Shown here: positions 18,390-26,720 of the stretch, piece by piece
Layout: each line of letters begins with the position of its first letter
Position numbering within the stretch: position 1 is the stretch's first letter
Assembly: GCF_040225985.1 (NCBI RefSeq)
Contig: NZ_JBBPEU010000001.1
Span: forward strand, 248,001-312,000
Reading direction: 5' to 3'
Length of the DNA stretch: 64,000 nucleotides
From: Shimia sp040225985
Lineage (GTDB): Bacteria > Pseudomonadota > Alphaproteobacteria > Rhodobacterales > Rhodobacteraceae
The notes under the pieces: model-generated
What the model saw: the letters and a program-made list of their open reading frames with translations, nothing else
The model's database searches: none
What the model was told of the DNA's origin: nothing
Position numbers and translations under genes: made by a program

Positions 18390-19219
18390 GAAAGCGCCGC
18401 CTTGCGTGTGTCGTCGTCAACAACCGGGCGCTGACCAAACCATCGCTCGAAACCGGGCACTGCTTGGTGCAACAACATGCCTAATCCATCAACCGTGGTA
18501 CAGCCAGCCTGTTCTGCGGCTTCGAGAAGAGTGGTTTTCAATGGATTGTAGACAATGTCCGTCACGACGGCGGTCTTCTGCAAACCGTCAAGCGGCACCC
18601 GAAGTTCGGGCTTTCCCGTCATTCCCAACGAAGTCGTGTTTACGACCGTGTTGCCTTCCTCAATAACATTCCCTGCCTGCACCCAGTCCACGACCCGAAG
18701 TTTCGTGCCAAAGTCTTCACGAAGGGTTTCGGCGCGTGTGCGTGTTCTGTTCGTGATCAGGATTTCAGGAACCCCAGCATCTAACAGAGACGCGACGATC
18801 GCCCGCGCCGCACCGCCAGCCCCAAGAACAACAGCCGGACCCGCGTCGGGGCGCCAATCAGGCGCACCTTGTCGCAGGTTTTCGATAAATCCGTATCCGT
18901 CGGTATTGTCGGCATGGATCTTGCCATCTTCCCGAAAAATAAGTGTGTTCGCAGCACCAATCAGGATCGCCCGATCCGTCACCATATCGGCCAACTCCAT
19001 CACCCGTTCTTTGTGGGGAATGGTCACGTTTGCCCCGACAAATCCCATTTTTGGCAGCGTCTTGAGAACTTTCTTCAAGTTGTCTGGTGCTACCTCAAGC
19101 GGCACGTAATGACCCGCAAGACTGTATTTCTTAAGCCAGTAGCCATGCAATTGCGGAGATCTGGAATGGGCTATCGGTGATCCTATAACCCCGGCCAATG
19201 GGATGGAAGGAATACTCAT
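18386..19219 (-). CDS. aroE: Shikimate dehydrogenase (NADP+)
   Basis: 277 residues. NVTIPHKERV carries the catalytic lysine and NTDGYGF the shikimate-binding Asp. The NADP site reads VLGAGGAARAI with NRTRTRAE, whose Arg residues fit NADP preference. It reduces 3-dehydroshikimate to shikimate in aromatic amino acid synthesis. It overlaps maf and coaE by four bases each. Confidence 0.96.
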   Translation of the reverse strand: MSIPSIPLAGVIGSPIAHSRSPQLHGYWLKKYSLAGHYVPLEVAPDNLKKVLKTLPKMGFVGANVTIPHKERVMELADMVTDRAILIGAANTLIFREDGKIHADNTDGYGFIENLRQGAPDWRPDAGPAVVLGAGGAARAIVASLLDAGVPEILITNRTRTRAETLREDFGTKLRVVDWVQAGNVIEEGNTVVNTTSLGMTGKPELRVPLDGLQKTAVVTDIVYNPLKTTLLEAAEQAGCTTVDGLGMLLHQAVPGFERWFGQRPVVDDDTRKAALS

Positions 19220-19815
19220 GCGGGCAGGTCTCCACGAACCATAAGGTAATTCAATATCTCGAGTAGCGGCAATCCAAGCACATTGAAATAGTCTCCATCA
19301 ATGCGATGAAAGAGCCGCACGCCTTCTTCTTCCAGTTTGTAACCGCCAACAGACCAGCGAATACTCTCCCAGTTTCGGGACAGGTAATCGTCAAGATAGG
19401 CATCGGAGAAATCGCGCATCTGCAAACGTACCACCCCGACATGACGCCAAACAGGTCGCCCCTCGTGAAAAATGACAGCCGCCGAAAGTAATGCATGTCG
19501 ATTGTTGCGCAATTTACCGAGCTGTGTGCGTGCTTCTTCGGGAGACCCCGGTTTGGAAAGCAATTCGCCATTGAAGTCCAGAACCTGATCGCACCCGATC
19601 ACGAGCTTGTCAGGGTTCTTTGCGGCGACTTTGCCAGCCTTGGCCTCGGCTAAGGCATCAGCAATGTCCCTTGGTGGGGCTCCTTCAGCCAACAAGGCCA
19701 GCCTAAGCATTTCTTCATCGATTTTTGCCGTAATGACATCAATTTCAACGCCTGCATTCCGCAACAGGGTTGCCCGAATGTCCGAACCGGACGCCAGGAT
19801 AATTTGGGGGCTCAT
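19216..19815 (-). CDS. maf: Maf-family nucleoside triphosphate pyrophosphatase
   Basis: 199 residues. The N-terminal substrate loop is ASGSDIRATLL, a variant of the common SxSPRR, and KLVIGCDQVL and WSVGGYKLEEEG are the other family sites. Maf proteins hydrolyse non-canonical or methylated NTPs to monophosphates. The GCDQVL form is nearer to the m7GTP subclass (YceF) than to the dTTP/UTP subclass, but I would not assign it firmly. First gene of the leftward maf-aroE-coaE-dnaQ operon. Its start codon overlaps a perfect DnaA box at the edge of the origin. Confidence 0.9.
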   Translation of the reverse strand: MSPQIILASGSDIRATLLRNAGVEIDVITAKIDEEMLRLALLAEGAPPRDIADALAEAKAGKVAAKNPDKLVIGCDQVLDFNGELLSKPGSPEEARTQLGKLRNNRHALLSAAVIFHEGRPVWRHVGVVRLQMRDFSDAYLDDYLSRNWESIRWSVGGYKLEEEGVRLFHRIDGDYFNVLGLPLLEILNYLMVRGDLPA

Positions 19816-20223
19816 GTGGATAATTCCGTGGGTTTTGGCTGCAACATTGCTGGGATACCTTTTTGGAAAAGTTCAGTCGACAATGCAACCTTGGGAAAAA
19901 GGTGCCGTTTCACGGTGTTCCACGATTTTTCTCCACCGTGGATGGGGATAACTCTGAGTTTGTGGGTTTCTCATTCATACACTGGCTTCCACAGTGTTTT
20001 CCACAAGATAACCCTAAGTCATCATACTTTTATCTTTTTAATTTCATTAGAAAATCTTGGTGTTCCTACGAGATCTGAGAATGTATCTCAAATTTCATCC
20101 CCTTGTGGAAAAAGCTCTTAAAACCAAATAATCCCAAGAAATCCATGACACATCAAAAACATCATCCTTTCTCTTTCTTATATATATTATTAGAAACAAC
20201 CGGGTTTTCAGATCAGGTGTGCA
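19816..20223. other. Putative chromosomal replication origin (oriC)
   Basis: A 408-base gene-free, AT-rich gap between divergent maf and hemJ. There is a perfect 9-mer DnaA box (TGTGGATAA, 19815-19823) and three one-mismatch boxes: TGGGGATAA 19943-19951, TTTTCCACA 19997-20005 and TGTGGAAAA 20104-20112. Two strongly AT-rich stretches (about 20025-20060 and 20165-20205, the latter with TATATATATTATTAG) are candidate unwinding elements. In Caulobacter the origin lies in the same neighbourhood, between the maf-aroE-coaE-dnaQ side and the rho-mnmE-mnmG-rsmG-parAB side. Genes face outward on both flanks and parS sites lie 3-5 kb away. I see no supported gene in it. It must also hold the maf and hemJ promoters. 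Confidence 0.75.
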
Positions 20224-20673
20224 ATGACATATTTTCTCTCTGACATTTACGAATATGTTCTCGCTTTTCACATCATGGCTGTGATGTCTTGGATGGCTGG
20301 TCTATTTTATCTGCCACGCTTGTTCGTGTATCACACAGAGCGAGCACAGAACGGGGATCAGCTGGACGAAACCCTATGTATCATGGAGTACAAGCTTCAG
20401 AGATATATCATGGCACCAGCAAGCATCGCAACGTGGCTTGCCGGCTTAACTCTGGTCTTCACGCCCGGGGTCGTCGACTGGTCATTGATTTGGCCTTATA
20501 CCAAGGCTTTCGGCGTAATCGCGATGACGGCGTTTGATCATTGGTTGCTGATCAAACGCAAACAATTTGGCCGTGGTGAAAACACGCTGACAGGGCGCCA
20601 ATATCGAATGATGAACGAGGTTCCGACCTTACTTATGATCATCATCGTGCTGTCCGTGGTCGTAAAATTCTAA
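20224..20673 (+). CDS. hemJ: Protoporphyrinogen IX oxidase HemJ
   Basis: 149 residues with four hydrophobic helices. The first carries the family heme-ligand region YVLAFHIMAVMSWMAG followed by LPRLFVYH. HemJ oxidises protoporphyrinogen IX to protoporphyrin IX in the inner membrane, before ferrochelatase (hemH, 34 kb away in this window). It is the first gene rightward of the proposed origin; a separate promoter precedes rho. Confidence 0.93.
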   Translation: MTYFLSDIYEYVLAFHIMAVMSWMAGLFYLPRLFVYHTERAQNGDQLDETLCIMEYKLQRYIMAPASIATWLAGLTLVFTPGVVDWSLIWPYTKAFGVIAMTAFDHWLLIKRKQFGRGENTLTGRQYRMMNEVPTLLMIIIVLSVVVKF

Positions 20674-20697
20674 TCTCTCTTTGGTTTACCAAGGAAA

Positions 20698-20726
20698 TTG
20701 ACTCTTACGAGGCATGAACCTATACA
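20698..20726 (+). promoter_or_regulatory. Predicted sigma-70 promoter of rho
   Basis: TTGACT (20698-20703), a 17-base spacer and TATACA (20721-20726). It gives an untranslated leader of roughly 95 bases before the rho ATG, consistent with the known leader-based self-control of rho in other bacteria. Read by eye. Confidence 0.5.
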
Positions 20727-20828
20727 GCCTCTAACGGGCTCGTCCGGGCTTAGTGTCTTCCGACAACCATTATCTGACTTAAATGATGATCGCAGCGGTG
20801 ATGAAAGCGCGCGATTCAGGATGTTTCA

Positions 20829-22100
20829 ATGACTACAGAAAAACTCGCTCTTGCCGAACTTAAGGCAAAAAGCCCGAAAGATCTTTTGGCGGTGGCTGAA
20901 GAGCTCGAGATCGAAAACGCATCCACGATGCGTAAGGGCGAAATGATGTTTCAGATTCTGCGTGAACGCGCGGATGATGGTTGGGAAATTTCGGGCGATG
21001 GTGTGCTCGAGGTTCTGCAAGACGGCTTCGGCTTTCTGAGATCGCCCGAGGCGAACTATTTGCCGGGTCCCGACGATATTTATGTCAGCCCGGACATGAT
21101 CCGCAAATACAGCTTGCGCACGGGTGATACAGTGAACGGGGTTATCAAGGCCCCCGAGGAAAACGAGCGCTATTTCGCACTCACCGCAGTGACGCAGATC
21201 AACTTTGAAGAACCTGAGAAAGCCAAGCACAAGGTTGCGTTTGACAACTTGACGCCGCTCTATCCTGATGAACGCCTCAAGATGGAGATCGAAGATCCGA
21301 CCATCAAGGATCGCTCAGCGCGTATCATTGACCTCGTTGCGCCAATCGGTAAAGGGCAGCGGTCTTTGATCGTCGCGCCCCCGCGGACAGGTAAAACCGT
21401 TCTGTTGCAGAACATTGCCCACAGCATCGAGGCCAACCACCCCGAGTGTTACCTGATCGTGCTTCTGATCGATGAACGCCCGGAAGAGGTGACTGATATG
21501 CAGCGGTCGGTAAAAGGGGAAGTGATCTCGTCTACTTTCGACGAACCCGCCACACGCCACGTTGCCGTTTCCGAGATGGTGATCGAAAAGGCCAAGCGCC
21601 TGGTAGAACACAAACGAGATGTTGTTATTCTTCTGGATTCAATCACAAGACTTGGTAGGGCTTTTAATACGGTCGTGCCTTCCTCGGGCAAGGTTCTGAC
21701 TGGTGGTGTGGACGCAAATGCACTTCAGCGTCCGAAGCGTTTCTTCGGGGCAGCTCGGAATATCGAAGAGGGTGGCTCTCTTACCATCATCTCAACCGCG
21801 CTGATCGACACTGGCTCGCGTATGGACGAAGTGATTTTTGAAGAGTTCAAAGGAACGGGTAACTCTGAAATCGTGCTTGACCGTAAGGTCGCCGACAAAC
21901 GCGTCTTCCCTGCGATCGACATTCTAAAATCCGGGACTCGAAAGGAAGATCTGCTTGTCAACAAGGTTGATCTTGCCAAGACCTTCGTGCTGCGCCGTAT
22001 CCTGAACCCGATGGGTACGACTGATGCCATTGAATTCCTGATTTCCAAGCTGAAACAGACCAAGACAAATTCCGAGTTCTTCGACTCCATGAATACCTAA
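20829..22100 (+). CDS. rho: Transcription termination factor Rho
   Basis: 423 residues. The N-terminal RNA-binding domain includes GDGVLEVLQDGFGFLRSPEANY (given as its start and end, about residues 55-77). The RecA-like ATPase has Walker A APPRTGKTVLLQ and Walker B VVILLDSITRLGRAFN. Rho is a hexameric helicase that releases RNA polymerase. It heads the rho-mnmE-mnmG-rsmG-parA-parB block, ten bases before mnmE. Confidence 0.97.
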   Translation: MTTEKLALAELKAKSPKDLLAVAEELEIENASTMRKGEMMFQILRERADDGWEISGDGVLEVLQDGFGFLRSPEANYLPGPDDIYVSPDMIRKYSLRTGDTVNGVIKAPEENERYFALTAVTQINFEEPEKAKHKVAFDNLTPLYPDERLKMEIEDPTIKDRSARIIDLVAPIGKGQRSLIVAPPRTGKTVLLQNIAHSIEANHPECYLIVLLIDERPEEVTDMQRSVKGEVISSTFDEPATRHVAVSEMVIEKAKRLVEHKRDVVILLDSITRLGRAFNTVVPSSGKVLTGGVDANALQRPKRFFGAARNIEEGGSLTIISTALIDTGSRMDEVIFEEFKGTGNSEIVLDRKVADKRVFPAIDILKSGTRKEDLLVNKVDLAKTFVLRRILNPMGTTDAIEFLISKLKQTKTNSEFFDSMNT

Positions 22101-22110
22101 GAGGTCGTCC

Positions 22111-23409
22111 ATGGGCTTTGTGCCTGACACGATTTTTGCATTGGCGACGGCCCCCGGTAAAGCGGGGGTCGCTGTCGTTCGCGTATCTGGTTCACGCGCG
22201 GCTGAGGCAGGGAAAGCGTTGTTTGGAAGGTTACCCGAACCCCGTCTGGCCTCTTTGAGGGTGTTGAAGGACCAATCCGGTCGACGTCTGGATCAGGCGC
22301 TTGTTCTGTTTTTTCCGGAGAAGAACAGCTTTACGGGCGAACAAGTCGTTGAATTGCATCTGCATGGGTCTGTTGCCGTCGTAAATGCCGTACTGCGTGC
22401 TCTTTCGGACACGGATGGGCTGCGCTTGGCCGAACCAGGAGAGTTCACCAGACGGGCGCTTGAGAATGGATGTCTTGATCTTGCCCAAGTGGAAGGCCTC
22501 GCGGATCTGATCGAGTCGGAAACAGAGGCCCAGAGACAACAGGCCCTGCGTGTCTTGTCAGGAGATTTGGGGAACACGGCGGCGGGTTGGCGCGACCGGC
22601 TGATCCGGGCGGCAGCCCTGATTGAAGTCACCATCGACTTTGTCGATGAGGAAGTACCAGTCGATGTGACGCCGGAGGTGCTTGACCTGTTGCTTTCGGT
22701 TCAATCTGAGCTTGAAAAGGAAATCGAGGGTGTCGATGTCGCTGAAAGGATCCGCTCTGGTTTTGAAGTGGCGATTCTCGGCGCCCCGAACGTGGGCAAA
22801 TCCACTTTGCTCAACGCGCTGGCTGGCCGAGAAGCGGCGATTACATCCGAATATGCCGGCACAACGCGGGATGTCATAGAAGTTCGAATGGACTTGAATG
22901 GCTTGCCTGTCACGCTTCTGGATACGGCCGGTATTCGGGAAACAGACGATTTCGTCGAAAATATTGGCATAGAAAGAGCTCTCGAGCGTGCCAAGGCTGC
23001 GGATCTGCGTGTTTTTCTAGTTGAATTTGGAGATACCCCAGAGTTCGATCTCTTGCCGGAAGATATTGTAAGGTTTGCGAAGGCAGACACTCTGGCGAAT
23101 GTGAAAGGGGCGATTTCAGGTAAATCCGGCGAAGGCGTCGGTGATCTTATTGCTGAAATAGCTGCTAAGCTATCTGAAAAGGCCGGAGGATCGGGTATTG
23201 CCACGCGCGAGCGGCACCGTGTTGCGATGATCAAGGCGGTGAAAGCACTGACGACCGCACAAGAGATCATATCACTTGGGGTAGATCACTACGAGATAGG
23301 TGCCGAAGAGATCCGTACAGCGATTAGGTCTCTTGATATGATCGTGGGTCGTGTTGATGTCGAGAATCTGCTAGATGAAATTTTCTCGAGTTTCTGCATC
23401 GGTAAGTGA
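22111..23409 (+). CDS. mnmE: tRNA modification GTPase MnmE
   Basis: 432 residues. An N-terminal formyl-THF-binding domain (DTIFALATAPGKAGVAVVR) and helical domain enclose a G domain with GAPNVGKST, GTTRDV and DTAGIRETDD. The last residues FCIGK keep the essential C-terminal Cys. With MnmG it makes the cmnm5 group at U34 of tRNAs. The fourth GTP motif, normally NKxD, reads AKAD here, so the guanine-specificity Asn is replaced. It lies four bases before the parS at the mnmG start. Confidence 0.95.
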   Translation: MGFVPDTIFALATAPGKAGVAVVRVSGSRAAEAGKALFGRLPEPRLASLRVLKDQSGRRLDQALVLFFPEKNSFTGEQVVELHLHGSVAVVNAVLRALSDTDGLRLAEPGEFTRRALENGCLDLAQVEGLADLIESETEAQRQQALRVLSGDLGNTAAGWRDRLIRAAALIEVTIDFVDEEVPVDVTPEVLDLLLSVQSELEKEIEGVDVAERIRSGFEVAILGAPNVGKSTLLNALAGREAAITSEYAGTTRDVIEVRMDLNGLPVTLLDTAGIRETDDFVENIGIERALERAKAADLRVFLVEFGDTPEFDLLPEDIVRFAKADTLANVKGAISGKSGEGVGDLIAEIAAKLSEKAGGSGIATRERHRVAMIKAVKALTTAQEIISLGVDHYEIGAEEIRTAIRSLDMIVGRVDVENLLDEIFSSFCIGK

Positions 23410-23413
23410 GGAG

Positions 23414-23429
23414 TGTTTCACGTGAAACA
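23414..23429. promoter_or_regulatory. parS site 1 (ParB-binding palindrome)
   Basis: TGTTTCACGTGAAACA, a perfect 16-bp palindrome identical to the chromosomal parS consensus. It straddles the proposed GTG start of mnmG: the start codon at 23422 is in its centre. About 3.2 kb from the origin edge and 2.5 kb from parA. Confidence 0.95.
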
Positions 23430-25284
23430 TTTTGACGTCATTGTTGTTGGCGGCGGGCACGCCGGAGCGGATGCGGCCACTGCAGCTGCCAGAATGGGTG
23501 TACAAACCGCGTTGGTCACGCTCAAAAAATCCGGGATTGGCGTGATGTCCTGTAACCCGGCGATCGGAGGCTTGGGTAAGGGGCATCTTGTCCGCGAAAT
23601 TGATGCTCTTGATGGTGTAATGGGTCGCGTCGCAGACCGGGCGGGAATTCAATTCCGTCTTCTAAATCGTAGAAAAGGCCCTGCAGTACAGGGGCCTCGG
23701 GCCCAGGCTGACCGAAAAATCTATCGCGAAACCATGTTAGCGGAAATTCTTGGAACAGAGAATCTCGAGGTCATCGAAGGTGAAGTTACAGATTTCATCC
23801 TGCAGAGAGGGGCTGTGCGCGGCGTGGTTCTGGCCGATGGAGCTGAAATACACTCCCAAGCTGTGGTTCTCACAACTGGAACATTCTTGCGAGGTGTAAT
23901 CCACATAGGGGATGTGTCCCGACCCGGTGGACGTATGGGAGATGACGCTTCCGTCAAACTTGCGCAAAGAATCGATAGTTTTGATCTGTCCTTGAGTCGC
24001 TTAAAGACAGGCACCCCCCCGCGTCTGAACGGAAGAACCATTAACTGGGATATTCTCGAGAGTCAGCCAGGCGATGATGATCCGGTTGTTTTTTCCTTTA
24101 TGAACAAGTCGCCTTTTGCAAGGCAAGTATCATGCGGAATTACCCACACAAACGAAAACACGCACGAGATCATCAGGAAGAACCTTGATCGTTCGGCTAT
24201 GTATGGCGGTCATATTGAAGGGGTCGGACCACGATACTGTCCGTCAATAGAAGATAAAATCGTGCGGTTTGCCGACAAAACCTCTCATCAGGTGTTTTTG
24301 GAACCTGAAGGTCTCGACGATCATACGGTTTATCCAAACGGCATCTCGACCTCGTTGCCGGTTGATGTTCAGGAAGAGTACGTTCATTCTATGCGCGGTC
24401 TGGAGGGTTGCGAAATCGTCCAGCCCGGTTATGCGATTGAATACGATTATGTTGATCCCCGTGCGCTTGATTCCACTCTTGCCGCTAAAAATGTGCCTGG
24501 GCTTTTCTTGGCAGGTCAGATCAATGGCACCACAGGGTATGAAGAAGCGGCGGCTCAGGGTCTGGTCGCTGGCCTGAATGCTGCATTGTTAGCCAAAGGT
24601 GCCGAGCCAAAAAGCTTCAGTCGCGCCGATAGCTATATCGGCGTGATGATAGATGACCTCATTACACGAGGTGTTACCGAACCTTATAGAATGTTTACAT
24701 CAAGGGCAGAATTCCGTCTATCTCTCCGTGCGGATAATGCAGATCAACGTTTGACGCCCGTGGGCGTTGAGTTGGGTTTGGTTGGCGAAGAGCGGCGAAA
24801 GATCTTTGATGAAAAGGCCGATCGTCTTGTTCAAGGGAAATCATTACTCGATGACGCGACGTTCACGCCAAAGCAGATCAACGCGGCTGGCATCAGAGTG
24901 AATCAAGATGGAAATCGTAGAACTGCTTTCCAAATTCTGGCGTTTCCAGAAGTCAGTTTCTTGGACATTCAGAATCTTGACGAGCGTTTTTCTCAGATCG
25001 ACGATGATACTCAAACCCAACTGGAAAGGGATGCCCTTTACGCCAACTATATCGTCAGGCAAAAACAAGATGTTGAGGCGATGCAGCGAGACGAAAATCA
25101 AATTATTCCTAATGATTTTGATTTCGAGAGCGTTGAAGGTCTTTCGAATGAACTGAAATCAAAGCTATCTCGCGTGCGTCCGGAAAACCTCGGGCAGGCG
25201 GGGCGTATAGATGGTATGACCCCGGCTGCAATGACATTGATCCTTGCGAAAATTCGCCAAAGCAAGAAGGGAAAAATTGCGTGA
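23422..25284 (+). CDS. mnmG: tRNA uridine-5-carboxymethylaminomethyl modification enzyme MnmG
   Basis: 620 residues from GTG 23422. The FAD motif VIVVGGGHAGADAA is at the N-terminus, followed by GIGVMSCNPAIGGLGKGHLVR (family block, about residues 40-60) and the AGQINGTTGYEEAAAQG block. It is the FAD partner of MnmE in U34 modification. An in-frame GTG at 23413 is also possible. However, the GAGGA at 23408-23412 is almost against that codon, whereas it is nine bases from GTG 23422, so I prefer the latter. The start lies inside parS. It overlaps rsmG by four bases. Confidence 0.95.
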   Translation: MKHFDVIVVGGGHAGADAATAAARMGVQTALVTLKKSGIGVMSCNPAIGGLGKGHLVREIDALDGVMGRVADRAGIQFRLLNRRKGPAVQGPRAQADRKIYRETMLAEILGTENLEVIEGEVTDFILQRGAVRGVVLADGAEIHSQAVVLTTGTFLRGVIHIGDVSRPGGRMGDDASVKLAQRIDSFDLSLSRLKTGTPPRLNGRTINWDILESQPGDDDPVVFSFMNKSPFARQVSCGITHTNENTHEIIRKNLDRSAMYGGHIEGVGPRYCPSIEDKIVRFADKTSHQVFLEPEGLDDHTVYPNGISTSLPVDVQEEYVHSMRGLEGCEIVQPGYAIEYDYVDPRALDSTLAAKNVPGLFLAGQINGTTGYEEAAAQGLVAGLNAALLAKGAEPKSFSRADSYIGVMIDDLITRGVTEPYRMFTSRAEFRLSLRADNADQRLTPVGVELGLVGEERRKIFDEKADRLVQGKSLLDDATFTPKQINAAGIRVNQDGNRRTAFQILAFPEVSFLDIQNLDERFSQIDDDTQTQLERDALYANYIVRQKQDVEAMQRDENQIIPNDFDFESVEGLSNELKSKLSRVRPENLGQAGRIDGMTPAAMTLILAKIRQSKKGKIA

Positions 25285-25904
25285 AAGGTCAGAATGAGGT
25301 CCTAGGCCGGCTGAGTGTTTCACGTGAAACATCCGATAGGCTCATTATTCTGTCGGAGCTTCTCCAGAAATGGAATCCACGCATAAACCTTGTTTCCAAA
25401 AAGACGCTGGATGATCATTGGACACGACACATCATGGACTCGGCTCAAATTTTTGATTTGGCGCCCAAAGGCCTGAAAGACTGGGTTGATATCGGTAGTG
25501 GTGGCGGATTTCCTGGACTGGTGATTGCCATTCTTGCAGCTGAACAAGAGAAACCGCTCAACTTGACGCTTATCGAAAGTGATCAGCGGAAATGCGCTTT
25601 CCTTAGGACGGTACTGCGAGAGACAGGAGTGCCTGCGGCAGTGATTTCTGAGCGTATTGAGAAAGCGCCGAAACAAAATGCCGATATTCTCTCTGCCAGG
25701 GCGCTTGCGGATTTATCGACATTGCTTGGGTTTTGCGAGCGACATCTGAGTAAAAATGGGATCGCGCTGCTGCCTAAGGGGGCAACCTGGCAGAAAGAAG
25801 TGCAGGATGCACAGGAATCATGGTCTTTCGATTACGTCGCATCTAAAAGTGTAACTGACGAGGAAGCAGTTGTTTTGAAGGTGACACAAATTGGACGCGT
25901 CTGA
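25281..25904 (+). CDS. rsmG: 16S rRNA (guanine527-N7)-methyltransferase RsmG
   Basis: 207 residues. LQKWNPRINLVSKKTLDDHWTRH, seen across residues 29-51, and the SAM site WVDIGSGGGFPGL are family hallmarks. It methylates G527 of 16S rRNA. The GTG start overlaps the mnmG TGA. Residues 12-17 (SVSRET) are encoded by the second parS. The last 14 bases overlap parA. Confidence 0.95.
   Translation: MKGQNEVLGRLSVSRETSDRLIILSELLQKWNPRINLVSKKTLDDHWTRHIMDSAQIFDLAPKGLKDWVDIGSGGGFPGLVIAILAAEQEKPLNLTLIESDQRKCAFLRTVLRETGVPAAVISERIEKAPKQNADILSARALADLSTLLGFCERHLSKNGIALLPKGATWQKEVQDAQESWSFDYVASKSVTDEEAVVLKVTQIGRV
25316..25331. promoter_or_regulatory. parS site 2, inside rsmG
   Basis: A second perfect TGTTTCACGTGAAACA, wholly inside the rsmG coding region, where it encodes the VSRET segment. 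It is 1.9 kb from parS 1 and 0.56 kb upstream of parA, so the two sites flank mnmG next to parAB. Confidence 0.95.
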
Positions 25905-26709
25905 TCCCACCCGCCCCAAGGGCCCGAAGATTATAGCAGTAGCCAATCAAAAAGGTGGCGTCGGAAAAACGACAACAGCGATTAACCTGGCCGCAGCTCT
26001 GCAGGAAGAGGGGAATAGAGTACTCGTCGTGGACTTGGATCCTCAGGGCAACGCGTCAACTGGATTGGGAATTGAGTCCCAAGACCGACAGTTCACTACC
26101 TATGACCTTCTTGTTGAAGATGCCCCGCTTGAAGATGTGATTATCCCGACTGAACTGGCGGGAATGTCGATTATTCCTGCGACAGTCGACCTAAGCTCTG
26201 CGGATATTGAACTTATCTCGAATGAAAAACGTAGCTTCCTTTTACATGATGCTTTGCGCCAGCCCGCAATGGATGTCTTTTCGTGGGACTACATACTGAT
26301 TGATTGCCCACCATCTTTGAACCTGTTGACGGTGAATGCGATGATCGCTGCGCATTCGGTTCTGATTCCCTTGCAAAGTGAGTTTTTTGCGCTCGAGGGG
26401 TTGTCGCAACTTATGCTGACTGTGCGCGAAGTGCGCCAAACTGCAAACCCAAATCTGCGGATCGAAGGCATTGTACTGACAATGTTCGATTCAAGAAACA
26501 ATCTCTCGCAGCAGGTTGAGCAAGATGCTCGAGATAACCTGGGGGACCTGGTGTTCGAAACAAAAATTCCGCGTAACGTCCGGGTTTCTGAGGCACCATC
26601 TTACGCCCAACCTGTTCTACAATATGACTCCCTTTCCAAGGGGGCAGAAGCATATCGTGCTTTGGCACGAGAGCTATCAAGCAAGAACGCCCAAATTACG
26701 GCGCAATGA
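25891..26709 (+). CDS. parA: Chromosome partitioning ATPase ParA
   Basis: 272 residues. The deviant Walker A KGGVGKTTTA is at about residues 21-30; DLDPQGNAST and YILIDCPPSLNLL are the other ATPase boxes. ParA binds DNA non-specifically and moves ParB-parS complexes, and hence the replicated origins. The TTG at 25891 lies in the rsmG end, with AAGGTG upstream. It overlaps or abuts parB, with which it forms one unit. Confidence 0.96.
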   Translation: MDASDPTRPKGPKIIAVANQKGGVGKTTTAINLAAALQEEGNRVLVVDLDPQGNASTGLGIESQDRQFTTYDLLVEDAPLEDVIIPTELAGMSIIPATVDLSSADIELISNEKRSFLLHDALRQPAMDVFSWDYILIDCPPSLNLLTVNAMIAAHSVLIPLQSEFFALEGLSQLMLTVREVRQTANPNLRIEGIVLTMFDSRNNLSQQVEQDARDNLGDLVFETKIPRNVRVSEAPSYAQPVLQYDSLSKGAEAYRALARELSSKNAQITAQ

Positions 26710-26720
26710 CGGAGGCAGAC

